This document shows, piece after piece, positions 6,686 to 13,874 of a stretch of 17,894 nucleotides of DNA. Where the stretch lies: NCBI GenBank assembly GCA_016200955.1, contig JACQDU010000086.1, forward strand, positions 1 to 17,894, in the 5' to 3' direction. This DNA is from a bacterium. GTDB lineage: Bacteria > Planctomycetota > J058 > JACQDU01. Both the position numbers and the translations under genes were made by a program. How positions within the stretch are numbered: position 1 is the stretch's first letter; each line of letters begins with the position of its first letter. The notes beneath the pieces were generated by a model. That model was given only the letters and a program-made list of their open reading frames with translations, did no database searches and was not told where the DNA came from.

Positions 6686-8470
6686 TCAGAACGGGAGGTC
6701 CTCGTCCTCGTCGGCCGGCCCCTCGTCCGGCCGGTCGGGCGGACGCTCGTCAGGAGCGGCGCCCGCGTCCGCCGCGGGCCGCTTCGGCGCCGGAGCCTTC
6801 GAGCGAGCGGGAGGAGCCGACCGAGGAGCGGGAGCGCGCGAAGGCGGCGCGCCTCGCTCGCCCGGAGGCTTGGAAGGAGTTCCGCCCGAGAGCGCGAGGA
6901 GCTTGTCTATGAGAGCCGAGGCCTCGCGCTTCCCCACGTCCTCGAGCTTCTTCACTCCCGCGGTCTCCTCGACGATCTTCTCGAAGGCGGCGTCGTCGAG
7001 CTTCGCGCGTCGCTTGAGCGACTTCATGAACTTGACCTGCTTCTCCGTCGCCGTCCCGGCCTGGGGCGAGGTGTCCACGCCCGCTTCCTCGGCGCGGCGC
7101 ATGAGGTCGTCTATGATCTCCGACGCCTCCATGCGGTCGAGCTCGTCGAGCGAGCCGACCTCGACGACCTCCTTCAGCACGGCCGCCAGCTGCTCGTCCG
7201 ATAGCGAGAGCCGCTGCTGAAGCGAGATCCACTGGACGGTGCGCTCGAGCCCGAGCCCGAAGCCCGCGTGAGGGACCGACCCGAACCGCCGGAGGTCGAG
7301 ATACCACTCGAAGGCCTTCCTGGGCAGCTTCTCCTCCTCGATCTTCTTCTCGAGGAAGGCGAGGTCGATCGCGCGCTCGCCGCCGCCTATGATCTCGCCC
7401 ACTCCCTCGGGCGCGATCACGTCCACGCAGAGAGCGTGCTTCGGGCTCGCGGGGTCGGTGCGCATGTAGAAGGCCTTCACCTGCGCCGGATAGCGGTGGA
7501 TCATGACGGGGCGGTCGAAGCTCTTCGAGATCTCCGTCTCGTCGGGAGAGCCGAGGTCGCCGCCCCACTCGAACTTGTGGCCCTTCTCGTTCAAGAGCTT
7601 CACGGCGTCGTCGTAGCTGATCCTCGGGAACGGAGTCTTCATGCTCTCGAGCGGCTTCGTGTCGCGCTCGAGGTCCTTGAGCTCGCGCTGGCACCGCTCG
7701 AGGGCGCGCTGGACGACGTAGGAGACGAAGTCTTCCGCGAGCCGCATGACGTCGTCGAGAGAGGCGTAAGCCATCTCGGGCTCGACCATCCAGAACTCGG
7801 TCAGGTGCCGCCGCGTCTTCGAGCGCTCGGCGCGGAAGACCGGACCGAAGCAGTAGACGTTCCCGTGGGCCATGGCCGCGGCTTCCATGTAGAGCTGGCC
7901 CGACTGTGTCAGGTAAGCGAACTCGTCGAAGTACTTCACCTCGAAGAGAGTCGTCGTCCCCTCGCAGGCGTTCGGCGTGAAGATCGGGGCGTCCACGAGC
8001 ACGAAGCCGCGCTCGTAGTAGAAGTCTCGGATCGCCTTCTCGACCTCGTTCCTCACCCGCATGATCGCGTGCTGCTTCTTCGAGCGCAGCCAGAGGTGGC
8101 GGATCGAGAGGAGGTGGTCGGTGCCCTGCTCCTCCTGGTGCGCGATCGGATACTCGGCCGTCGCGGGAGAGACGATCTCGGCGTGGTCGAGGTCGAGCTC
8201 GAACCCGCCCGGAGCGCGGGCGTCCTTCTTGACGAGGCCGCGGACGACGATCGAGCTCTCGATGGCGGCCTTGCCCGCGTGGTCGAAGGCCTCGTCCGGG
8301 ACGTTCCCCTTGGCGAGGATCGTCTGCACGATCCCGGTGCCGTCGCGGACGTGGAGGAAGCAGAGCTTCCCCTTCGCCCGCGTCTTGTAGACCCAGCCGC
8401 GGAGCTCGACTCGGTTCCCTTCGTGCCGGTCGAGCGCGATGACGCTCGCGAGCGGTGCGGCTTCTCCCAT
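6686..8470 (-). CDS. asnS: Asparaginyl-tRNA synthetase with unusual C-terminal extension and SSB-like acidic tip
   Basis: This is a class IIb synthetase charging tRNA-Asn. An N-terminal OB-fold anticodon-binding domain (about residues 20-105, VELRGWVYKTRAKGK) precedes the catalytic core. The core has the PIFTPNACEGTTTLF segment typical of AsnRS, motif 2 (Phe212-Arg213 to Glu230, FRAERSKTRRH...EFWMVEPE) and motif 3 GFGLGLER (403-410). Normally the chain then ends within about 25 residues with an IRxxIPFPR-like segment. Here that is missing. From about residue 416 there is a 179-residue extension: a helical module (422-458), TEKQVKFMKSL plus a second related module (475-527), a Pro/Ala/Arg-rich linker, and the final residues DEDEDLPF. 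The frame is continuous to TGA 6686-6688. The start ATG has GAAAGG upstream, overlapping the nadD stop 13 bases away, so the gene is co-transcribed with nadD. The synthetase call is certain; activity of this form is not. Confidence 0.93.
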   Translation of the reverse strand: MGEAAPLASVIALDRHEGNRVELRGWVYKTRAKGKLCFLHVRDGTGIVQTILAKGNVPDEAFDHAGKAAIESSIVVRGLVKKDARAPGGFELDLDHAEIVSPATAEYPIAHQEEQGTDHLLSIRHLWLRSKKQHAIMRVRNEVEKAIRDFYYERGFVLVDAPIFTPNACEGTTTLFEVKYFDEFAYLTQSGQLYMEAAAMAHGNVYCFGPVFRAERSKTRRHLTEFWMVEPEMAYASLDDVMRLAEDFVSYVVQRALERCQRELKDLERDTKPLESMKTPFPRISYDDAVKLLNEKGHKFEWGGDLGSPDETEISKSFDRPVMIHRYPAQVKAFYMRTDPASPKHALCVDVIAPEGVGEIIGGGERAIDLAFLEKKIEEEKLPRKAFEWYLDLRRFGSVPHAGFGLGLERTVQWISLQQRLSLSDEQLAAVLKEVVEVGSLDELDRMEASEIIDDLMRRAEEAGVDTSPQAGTATEKQVKFMKSLKRRAKLDDAAFEKIVEETAGVKKLEDVGKREASALIDKLLALSGGTPSKPPGERGAPPSRAPAPRSAPPARSKAPAPKRPAADAGAAPDERPPDRPDEGPADEDEDLPF

Positions 8471-8483
8471 CAGTTGGCCTTTC

Positions 8484-9122
8484 TCACTTGGATTTTCTCG
8501 ATGCTTCCGGCTTCCGGTAGAGACCGCGCGCGGAGATGTACTCCCGGACGGCCTCGGGCACGAGCCCCTCGATCGAGCGCCCCTCCTCGACGCGGGCGCG
8601 GATCTCGGTCGCGGAGACGGCGACCGGGGTCATGGGCAGGATTCCCCGGAGCAGACGCTCCGCGGCGTCGGCGCCGAGGGCGGGGCGGGCTCGCTCGATC
8701 TCCTCGCGCGGGTCGAAGCCGGGCCGCGCGACCACCGCGAAGCCGCCGATCCTCAGGAGCTCGTGGATCTCCTTCCAGGAGGACAGGAGAGAGAGCCCGT
8801 CGGCTCCGACGATGAAGTGAACCTCGCCTCCCGCGTCTTCTCTCAGGAAAGAACGGACCGTGTCGATCGTGTAAGAGGGCCCCTCGCGCTCGAGCTCGAG
8901 GTCCGAGACCTCGAGGCCCTTCTCTCCCAGGACGGCGAGGCGAGCCATGGCGAGCCTGTCCTCCGGCGGAGCGAGCGTCGTGTCTCCCTGCTTGTGCGGC
9001 GGGCGAGCGGAGATCACGAGCACGACGCGGTCGAGCCCGAGCGCGGCGCGCGCGGCGCGCGCGATCGCGAGGTGGCCGTTGTGGATCGGGTTGAACGAGC
9101 CGCCGAGGATGCCTGTGCGCAT
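8484..9122 (-). CDS. nadD: Nicotinate-nucleotide adenylyltransferase
   Basis: NadD transfers AMP from ATP to nicotinic acid mononucleotide in NAD biosynthesis, in the cytoplasm. The 212-aa protein has the family's usual length. It begins with GILGGSFNPIHNGHLAIA, which contains the nucleotidyltransferase HxGH motif (His14, His17). PPHK follows at 41-44, GPSYT at 81-85 and GAD at 106-108. The C-terminal SATEIRARV (170-178) corresponds to the ISSTxIR motif. All family hallmarks are intact. The start ATG 9122 lacks a strong Shine-Dalgarno sequence, but the protein begins exactly where the family does. It lies 45 bases downstream of the SpoIIE-like gene and 13 bases upstream of asnS on the same strand, suggesting one operon. 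Confidence 0.96.
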   Translation of the reverse strand: MRTGILGGSFNPIHNGHLAIARAARAALGLDRVVLVISARPPHKQGDTTLAPPEDRLAMARLAVLGEKGLEVSDLELEREGPSYTIDTVRSFLREDAGGEVHFIVGADGLSLLSSWKEIHELLRIGGFAVVARPGFDPREEIERARPALGADAAERLLRGILPMTPVAVSATEIRARVEEGRSIEGLVPEAVREYISARGLYRKPEASRKSK

Positions 9123-9167
9123 GGGTCGTCCGGGAGTTCGCGGCTGATCCTACCAGAGAGGAATCTC

Positions 9168-10415
9168 TCAAGCCGGCGGCGGGAGCCTGAGGGCGGCGAC
9201 GCAGATATCCGCTCCCTGCGCCCCGTCGCGCGAGAACTCCTCGAGGCTCTGCCCGAGCTTGTGCACGAGATACTCGGCCTCGTGCCTCCCGTAGCGCCGG
9301 ACGGTCTCGTGGAACCGCTCCCGCCCGAGCTCCTCCTGCGGAGAGCCGCCCCTCACCTCGAGGAGGCCATTCGTGGCGAAGACGAGGAGGTCTCCCGCCG
9401 AGAGCTCGAGCGTGCGGGTCTCGAGAGCGGCATCGAAGATCGGCCCCTTGTCGATCCCCATGACCATGCCCTCGGGCTCGATCGCGACGAACGCGGGCTC
9501 GCGCCGCGGATTCGAGAGGAGAGGAGGCGTGAGCCCCGCGCGAGCGATCGCTACCCGGCGCTTCGATCCATCGAGGATCGCGAAGCCGGCCGAGACGAAC
9601 GAGCGCGCTCCCAGGTCCTCGAAGACCTCCGCGTTCACGCGGCGGAGAGCTTGCGCGGGGTCGGTCTCGCGGCGAGCGGCGATCCGGAGGAGGTTCCGCG
9701 CCATGGCCGCGACGAGGGAGGCGTCCTGGTCTTCTCCCGTGACTCCTCCCAGGATCAGGCCGAGGCGGTTCCCATCGAGCCGGAGCGCCTCCACGAAGTC
9801 TCCGCGTGGAGGAGCGCTCGCTCGGATGAGGAAGCGGAGCTCGAAGCCCATCCTCTCGGCGACGCGAGAGGACTCCTCGGCATCCGCGTGCTGCGTGTCC
9901 TCGAGCGGGAGCGCGTTCCCGACGCTCGAGCCAGGGACCTGGGCGCGCACTTGCTCGAGCTCTCGCTCGATCTCGCGGCGGTAGTCGGCGAACGACGCCT
10001 TCTCCGCCGCCTTCGCGCCGGACGACGACGCCGAGCCGAGACCCGACGGCTCCTTCTGAGCCTCGCGCTTGTCGAGCGCGGACTCGTCGATGTGCTGGAA
10101 GACGGCCGCGCTCTTCTTCGCGACCCGCGGCGCCGCGGACGATCCCTTCGCGCCCTCCGGGGGGCCTCTCTTGCAGGAAAGCAAGAGGTGCCTCGCCGCG
10201 AGAGCGGGCGCCTTCTCGAACATGGCCTCGGGCGAGGCCAGCGAGACGCTCTCCTGCGCTTCCCCGCAGCACGGACAGATCCACCGCGAGCGCGCGTCCT
10301 TCCGGCGCCACGCGGGATCGCCCTCGATCTTCCGTCTCACGTCGACGGCGAGCTTCTCGATCCTGTCGGGCGAGGTCACGGGCCTAGTCTCGACGCGCGA
10401 GGGCAACGCGAGCAA
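9168..10415 (-). CDS. Zinc-knuckle protein with degenerate SpoIIE/RsbU-like PP2C domain
   Basis: The 415-aa frame begins at TTG 10415, which has GGAG eight bases upstream; GTG 10379, giving MTSPDRIEKL, is an alternative. Near the N-terminus CPCCG (Cys47, Cys50) and HLLLSC (His76, Cys81) look like a zinc-binding knuckle. A Ser/Ala-rich charged linker (about 85-145) and a short helical segment follow. Residues 190-412 have the layout of RsbU/SpoIIE phosphatases: GDF (Asp206), LGLILGGVTG, FVSAGFAIL, ARAGLTPPLL, LLVFATNGLLEV and GADICVAALRL. The metal-binding aspartates are mostly replaced: DVSG becomes GVTG (Gly224), TDG becomes TNG (Asn349), and DDxT becomes ADIC (Ala402). It is therefore probably a pseudophosphatase with a binding or signalling role. 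It is the first gene of the group leading into nadD and asnS; the functional link is unknown. Confidence 0.75.
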   Translation of the reverse strand: MLALPSRVETRPVTSPDRIEKLAVDVRRKIEGDPAWRRKDARSRWICPCCGEAQESVSLASPEAMFEKAPALAARHLLLSCKRGPPEGAKGSSAAPRVAKKSAAVFQHIDESALDKREAQKEPSGLGSASSSGAKAAEKASFADYRREIERELEQVRAQVPGSSVGNALPLEDTQHADAEESSRVAERMGFELRFLIRASAPPRGDFVEALRLDGNRLGLILGGVTGEDQDASLVAAMARNLLRIAARRETDPAQALRRVNAEVFEDLGARSFVSAGFAILDGSKRRVAIARAGLTPPLLSNPRREPAFVAIEPEGMVMGIDKGPIFDAALETRTLELSAGDLLVFATNGLLEVRGGSPQEELGRERFHETVRRYGRHEAEYLVHKLGQSLEEFSRDGAQGADICVAALRLPPPA

Positions 10416-10445
10416 GGTCTACGCTCCACTTGAAAAAACGACATG

Positions 10446-10534
10446 AACCGCAGAGGCGCTGAGCGCCCGCAGAGGTCCGCAGAGAACACTCCGGCACCTC
10501 CGCGAGACTCTGCGTCCTCCGCGCCTCTGCGGTT
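10446..10534. repeat. Palindromic CCGCAGAG/CTCTGCGG intergenic repeat, copy A
   Basis: The element has terminal inverted arms, 10446-10463 and 10517-10534, matching at 17 of 18 positions. Inside, the word CCGCAGAG occurs three times on the left (10448, 10467, 10477) and CTCTGCG twice on the right (10508, 10525). A 22-base block at 10512-10533 is identical, in opposite orientation, to 12569-12590 of copy B. It lies between the 3' end of the acyl-CoA dehydrogenase gene and the 5' end of the SpoIIE-like gene. A T6 run on the minus strand (10435-10440) follows and could help terminate acyl-CoA dehydrogenase transcription. Confidence 0.85.
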
Positions 10535-10555
10535 TTCTTTCGTCTTGAGAGAGAG

Positions 10556-11725
10556 CTAGCTCTTCATGACCTGCTTGGCGATCGTGTTGAGCTGCATGTT
10601 GCTGGTCCCCTCGTAGATCTGCCCGACCTTCTGGTCGCGGTAGAACTTCTCGACGGGGAACTCCTTGGTGAAGCCGTTCCCGCCGTGGACCTCGATCGCC
10701 TTCGAGGCGACGCGCTCCGCGGTGCGCGAGGCGAAGAGCTTCGCCATGGCCGCCTGCGTGAGGAAAGGCTTCCCCGAGTCGCGGAGGCGAGCGGCCTCGT
10801 AGACCATGAGGCGAGCGGCGTGCACGTCGGTCGCCATGTCGGCGAGCGTGAACTGGACGGCCTGGAACTCGCCGATCTTCTTGCCGAACTGCTGGCGCTC
10901 GCTCGCGTATCGGATCGAGGCGTCGAGCGCTCCCTGGGCGAGGCCGACCATCTGGGCGCCGATCCCGATCCTTCCCTCGTTCAGGGTCTCGATCGCGACC
11001 TTGTAGCCCTTGCCGACCTCTCCCAGGACGTTCGCCTTCGGGACCGGGCAGTCCTCGAGGATGAGCTCGCACGTGGAGGAGGCGCGGATCCCGAGCTTGT
11101 CTTCCTTCTTGCCGACCTGAAAGCCCGGCGCGTCGCGTTCGACGAGGAAGCAGGTGATCCCCTTGTAGCCGAGCTTGGGATCGACCGTCGCGAACAGCGC
11201 GAAGACGCCGGCCTCCGCGGCGTTCGTGATCCAGAGCTTCCGGCCGGTGAGGCGATACTCGCTCCCCGAGTCCTTCGCGCGGCAGGCGAGCGCGAACGCG
11301 TCCGAGCCCGAGCCCGCCTCGGAGAGAGCGTACGCCGCGACCGTGTCCTTGGAGACGCGCGGGAGGACAGCCGCGCGCTGCTCGACGGACGCCCAGCGGA
11401 GGACGAGGTTCTCGAAGAGCGTCGTCTGCACGTCCACCATGACGGCGACGGAGGGATCGACGCGCGCGAGCTCCTCGACGGCGAGGACGGCCTGGAAGAA
11501 GCTGCCGCCTTGCCCGCCGTACTCCTCGGGGATCTCGATGCCCATGAGGCCGAAGTCGAAGCAGGCCCGGATGACCTCGGGGTCGATGGCCGCCTCGCGG
11601 TCCATGCGAGCAACCCGGGGCTTGATCGTCTCCTCCGCGAAGTCGCGGACCGCGCGCCGGAAGCTCTCCTCCTCGTCGGAGAGCGTCGTGAGCGCCGAGG
11701 CCCTCTCGGTCTTCTGCTGGTTCAT
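10556..11725 (-). CDS. Acyl-CoA dehydrogenase (short/branched-chain type)
   Basis: This FAD-dependent enzyme performs alpha,beta-desaturation of acyl-CoA in beta-oxidation or branched-chain amino-acid breakdown. At 389 aa it is full length. The N-terminal helical domain contains GIEIPEEYGGQG. The middle beta domain has AYALSEAGSGSDAFAL and the FAD/substrate segment RKLWITNAAEAGVFALFA. The C-terminal domain carries RQQFGKKIGEFQAVQF, EVHGGNGFTKEFPVEKFYRD and the catalytic base in IYEGTSNMQLNTIA (Glu372). The last pattern is closest, in my recollection, to short/branched-chain acyl-CoA dehydrogenases (ACADSB-like). The start ATG 11725 has GAGGAG three bases upstream. A good promoter lies at 11746-11774. 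No electron-transfer flavoprotein or thiolase gene lies nearby, so the substrate stays open. The gene is divergent from the RluA-type gene and followed by repeat copy A. Confidence 0.94.
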   Translation of the reverse strand: MNQQKTERASALTTLSDEEESFRRAVRDFAEETIKPRVARMDREAAIDPEVIRACFDFGLMGIEIPEEYGGQGGSFFQAVLAVEELARVDPSVAVMVDVQTTLFENLVLRWASVEQRAAVLPRVSKDTVAAYALSEAGSGSDAFALACRAKDSGSEYRLTGRKLWITNAAEAGVFALFATVDPKLGYKGITCFLVERDAPGFQVGKKEDKLGIRASSTCELILEDCPVPKANVLGEVGKGYKVAIETLNEGRIGIGAQMVGLAQGALDASIRYASERQQFGKKIGEFQAVQFTLADMATDVHAARLMVYEAARLRDSGKPFLTQAAMAKLFASRTAERVASKAIEVHGGNGFTKEFPVEKFYRDQKVGQIYEGTSNMQLNTIAKQVMKS

Positions 11726-11745
11726 CGGCTCCTCGAGACAAGCGG

Positions 11746-11774
11746 AGCCTAGGCCCTCGCCGGGAGGAGGTCAA
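11746..11774 (-). promoter_or_regulatory. Sigma-70-type promoter for the acyl-CoA dehydrogenase gene
   Basis: Reading the minus strand, TTGACC (11769-11774) and TAGGCT (11746-11751) are separated by exactly 17 bases. Predicted initiation near 11739 gives a leader of about 14 bases before ATG 11725, just long enough to hold GAGGAG. Confidence 0.55.
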
Positions 11775-11852
11775 GGCCCCGAGCGACCGCGGGCACCGGG
11801 GTCCCTACGAGCGCGCGAGCCGGCTCGATTCGACTTTCTGTAAGATCGGGCC

Positions 11853-12554
11853 GTGCGCTCGCTCTCGCGGCGGCCTCCTCCTCCGCTCGTGATCCTCTAC
11901 CGGGACGAGTCCGTCGTCGCCGTCGACAAGCCCGCGGGCGTCCCTTCGACTCCGACGAGAGACCTCGCGCGCGCGAGCGCTCTCTCGCTCCTCCGCTCGA
12001 AGCTCGCACTCGCGAAGGCCGACTTCCTGGAAGCCCCGCACCGGCTCGACCGCGACACCTCGGGCGTCCTCCTGTTCGCGAGAGACGCCCGCGCTCTGGC
12101 GGCTCTCTCGGAGTCCTTCCGGGAGGGCGCCGCCAGGAAAGCCTACGTCGCCCTCGTGCACGGCACGGTCGAGCGAGAAGCCTGGCGGATCGAGTCTTTT
12201 CTTTCTCCCGGGAAGAAGACGAAGGGGAGAGACGAGACCTGGCGCTCCGTCCGAGCCGGCGGCAAGAAAGCGATCACGGACGTCCGCGTGCTCGGTCGAG
12301 GACGGAAGACCACGCTCGTGGAGTGCGCTCCTCTGACGGGCCGCACGCACCAGATCCGCGTCCACCTCTCGGAAGCCGGCCATCCGATCGTGGGAGACGA
12401 GCTCTACGGAGCGCCGGCGGGCGAGCACGCCCGGCTCGGACGACACTTCCTCCATGCGCGGCGGCTCGACGTCCCTCACCCGACCCGTGCCGGCGAGACG
12501 CTCACCGTCGAGAGCCGCGTGCCAGGCGAGTTTTCCTCGAGGCAAGTCCGTTAG
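11853..12554 (+). CDS. RluA-family pseudouridine synthase without S4 domain
   Basis: This 233-aa enzyme converts specific uridines in rRNA or tRNA to pseudouridine. It opens with the substrate-entry motif ILYRDESVVAVDKPAGVPS. It then has HRLDRDTSGVLLFA, containing the catalytic Asp66, followed by KAYVALVHG and the C-terminal LTGRTHQIRVHLSEAGHPIVGDELYG, all typical of RluA/RluC/RluD proteins. There is no N-terminal S4 domain, so it resembles short RluA or TruC forms; the target position cannot be assigned. The start is GTG 11853 with little Shine-Dalgarno signal. A TAAGAT at 11841-11846 lies only six bases upstream, so a leaderless or very short-leader transcript is possible. The gene diverges from the acyl-CoA dehydrogenase gene. 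Repeat copy B starts 14 bases after its stop. Confidence 0.93.
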   Translation: MRSLSRRPPPPLVILYRDESVVAVDKPAGVPSTPTRDLARASALSLLRSKLALAKADFLEAPHRLDRDTSGVLLFARDARALAALSESFREGAARKAYVALVHGTVEREAWRIESFLSPGKKTKGRDETWRSVRAGGKKAITDVRVLGRGRKTTLVECAPLTGRTHQIRVHLSEAGHPIVGDELYGAPAGEHARLGRHFLHARRLDVPHPTRAGETLTVESRVPGEFSSRQVR

Positions 12555-12568
12555 AAGAGAAAACGGCG

Positions 12569-12661
12569 ACCGCAGAGGCGCGGAGGACGCTGAGTCTTCG
12601 CGGAGAAGTCCATGAAGTCGTTCTCTGCGTGCCTCTGCGCGACGCTCTGCGTCTCTGCGGT
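12569..12661. repeat. Palindromic CCGCAGAG/CTCTGCGG intergenic repeat, copy B
   Basis: Terminal inverted arms of 9 bases (12569-12577 and 12653-12661) enclose a block with CTCTGCG repeated four times on the right side (12623, 12633, 12645, 12653). Bases 12569-12590 match copy A exactly in opposite orientation, and similarity continues to about 12608. It fills the space between the convergent 3' ends of the RluA-type gene and the GH18 gene, where it could act as a bidirectional transcription end. Confidence 0.85.
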
Positions 12662-12668
12662 TCTCGCT

Positions 12669-13874
12669 CTACTTCTTCGCCTCGGCGAGCGTCTTCCAGA
12701 AGTCGACGCCGTCTTGCCCGATCGACCAGCAGCAGATCCCCGCGAGGCCCTTCTTCTTCGCGAAGGCGGCCTTCGCCTTCAAGGCATCGTCGTTCGTGAA
12801 CCAGACGGTGTGCGTCTCGCCCGCCTTCACGTACTCGAAGGTCGCCTCGCCCGCCTTCTCGTCGAGCGTGACGGCCTTGGTCGCCGAGAGCGCGAGCGCC
12901 TCGGCCGCCGTCGTCGTGAGAGCGGGGACGTCCTTCGCGCCGGGCTTGTGACTCGCGGGCCAGTCTCTCCCGTAGAAGGGAACCCCGAGGTAAGTCTTCG
13001 TCTTGTCCACGCCGGCGGTGTCGCAGAAGGCGAGGACCTTCTCCGACCAGTAGATCGGGCCGATCGGCCCGGGGCCGCCCCACGGGCCGGAGTAGTCGTA
13101 GGTCATGAGCTTGAAGCTGTCCGCGATCTTCCCGAGCTTCGCGTAGTCGAGCGCGTCGGCCGCTCCCCAGCTCACGTGATCGGCGGTCTTCGCGATCACG
13201 GTGATCGAGAGGAGCTTCGACTTGTCGTGAAGCGCCGAGGCGAGGTCCTTGCAGAGCGTCGTGAAGTCCTTCCGGTTCGTGGAGGCGAGCGTCTCGAAGT
13301 CGAGGTCGGCGCCGTCCAGGTCCCAGGTGTCGCACTCCTTGACGACGGCCTTCACGAAAGCCGCGCGGAGAGTGGCCGAGGGGACGACGGTCGAGGCTCC
13401 ATCTCCCGTGCACGTCATGAAAGCGAGCGACCTGTTCGCGTGGATCGCCGAGATGAGCGCGGCGTCGTGGGCGTGCGCCTTGACTCCCAGGCTCCCGTCG
13501 GTGTTGAGGGAGTAAGCGAAGACGTCGACCTCGTTGATCGACTTCCCGACCTCGGCCTTGACCGTGTCCATGCTCGAGGTCGAGGCCCAGTAAGGCAGCC
13601 AGACCGCCACCGCGAGCGCGTCCTTCGCCGGGGGCGGGGGCGGAGGCGGCGGCTCCGTCCCCGGGTCGGTCGTGCTCGGAGGAGTCACGGGCGGCGGAGT
13701 CGCAGCCGGAGCATCCGGCGTCGAGGTCCGGTCCTCGACCGCCGGCTCGGAGGTCTCCGCGGTCGCCGCGGGCGAGACGCTCGCGGGAGGCGCCCCCGTG
13801 TGCTTCCCCGACTCGCCGCACCCCGACGTCGCCAGCACCACGGCGACGAACAGCCACACTTCCGTGACTCTCAC
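12669..13874 (-). CDS. Lipoprotein-like glycoside hydrolase family 18 (chitinase-type) protein
   Basis: This 401-aa protein is read from GTG 13874, which has GGGGGGAA six bases upstream and gives MRVTEVWLFVAVVLATSGC. That is a lipoprotein-like signal with Cys19, although Thr at -3 of the lipobox is not ideal. An upstream in-frame ATG (13952) would add an unlikely Arg-rich leader. Residues 20-78 are a Pro/Thr/Ala-rich linker with eight consecutive prolines. The GH18 barrel follows (about 80-400): VWLPYWA, the catalytic DxxDxDxE motif as DGADLDFE (acid/base Glu194), KLMTYDYSGPWG, GVPFYGRDW and the closing GICCWSIGQD. All catalytic residues are present. Expected activity is hydrolysis of beta-1,4-GlcNAc polymers (chitin or related glycans) at the cell surface. 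There is no chitin-binding module. Its 5' side faces a 368-base hairpin-rich gap and its 3' end abuts repeat copy B. Confidence 0.9.
   Translation of the reverse strand: MRVTEVWLFVAVVLATSGCGESGKHTGAPPASVSPAATAETSEPAVEDRTSTPDAPAATPPPVTPPSTTDPGTEPPPPPPPPAKDALAVAVWLPYWASTSSMDTVKAEVGKSINEVDVFAYSLNTDGSLGVKAHAHDAALISAIHANRSLAFMTCTGDGASTVVPSATLRAAFVKAVVKECDTWDLDGADLDFETLASTNRKDFTTLCKDLASALHDKSKLLSITVIAKTADHVSWGAADALDYAKLGKIADSFKLMTYDYSGPWGGPGPIGPIYWSEKVLAFCDTAGVDKTKTYLGVPFYGRDWPASHKPGAKDVPALTTTAAEALALSATKAVTLDEKAGEATFEYVKAGETHTVWFTNDDALKAKAAFAKKKGLAGICCWSIGQDGVDFWKTLAEAKK

Noticed and set aside
7268..8815. A 515-codon plus-strand open frame opposite asnS
   Set aside because: Antisense to asnS and the end of nadD, whose motifs are unambiguous; charged low-complexity translation only.
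9156..9169. GAGAG/CTCTC hairpin as terminator of the SpoIIE-like gene
   Set aside because: Only 5 bp, overlaps the stop codon, and the gene is followed closely by nadD on the same strand.
10446..12661. CRISPR array
   Set aside because: The repeated words are short, irregularly spaced, palindromic and in both orientations, with only two blocks 2 kb apart and no cas genes.
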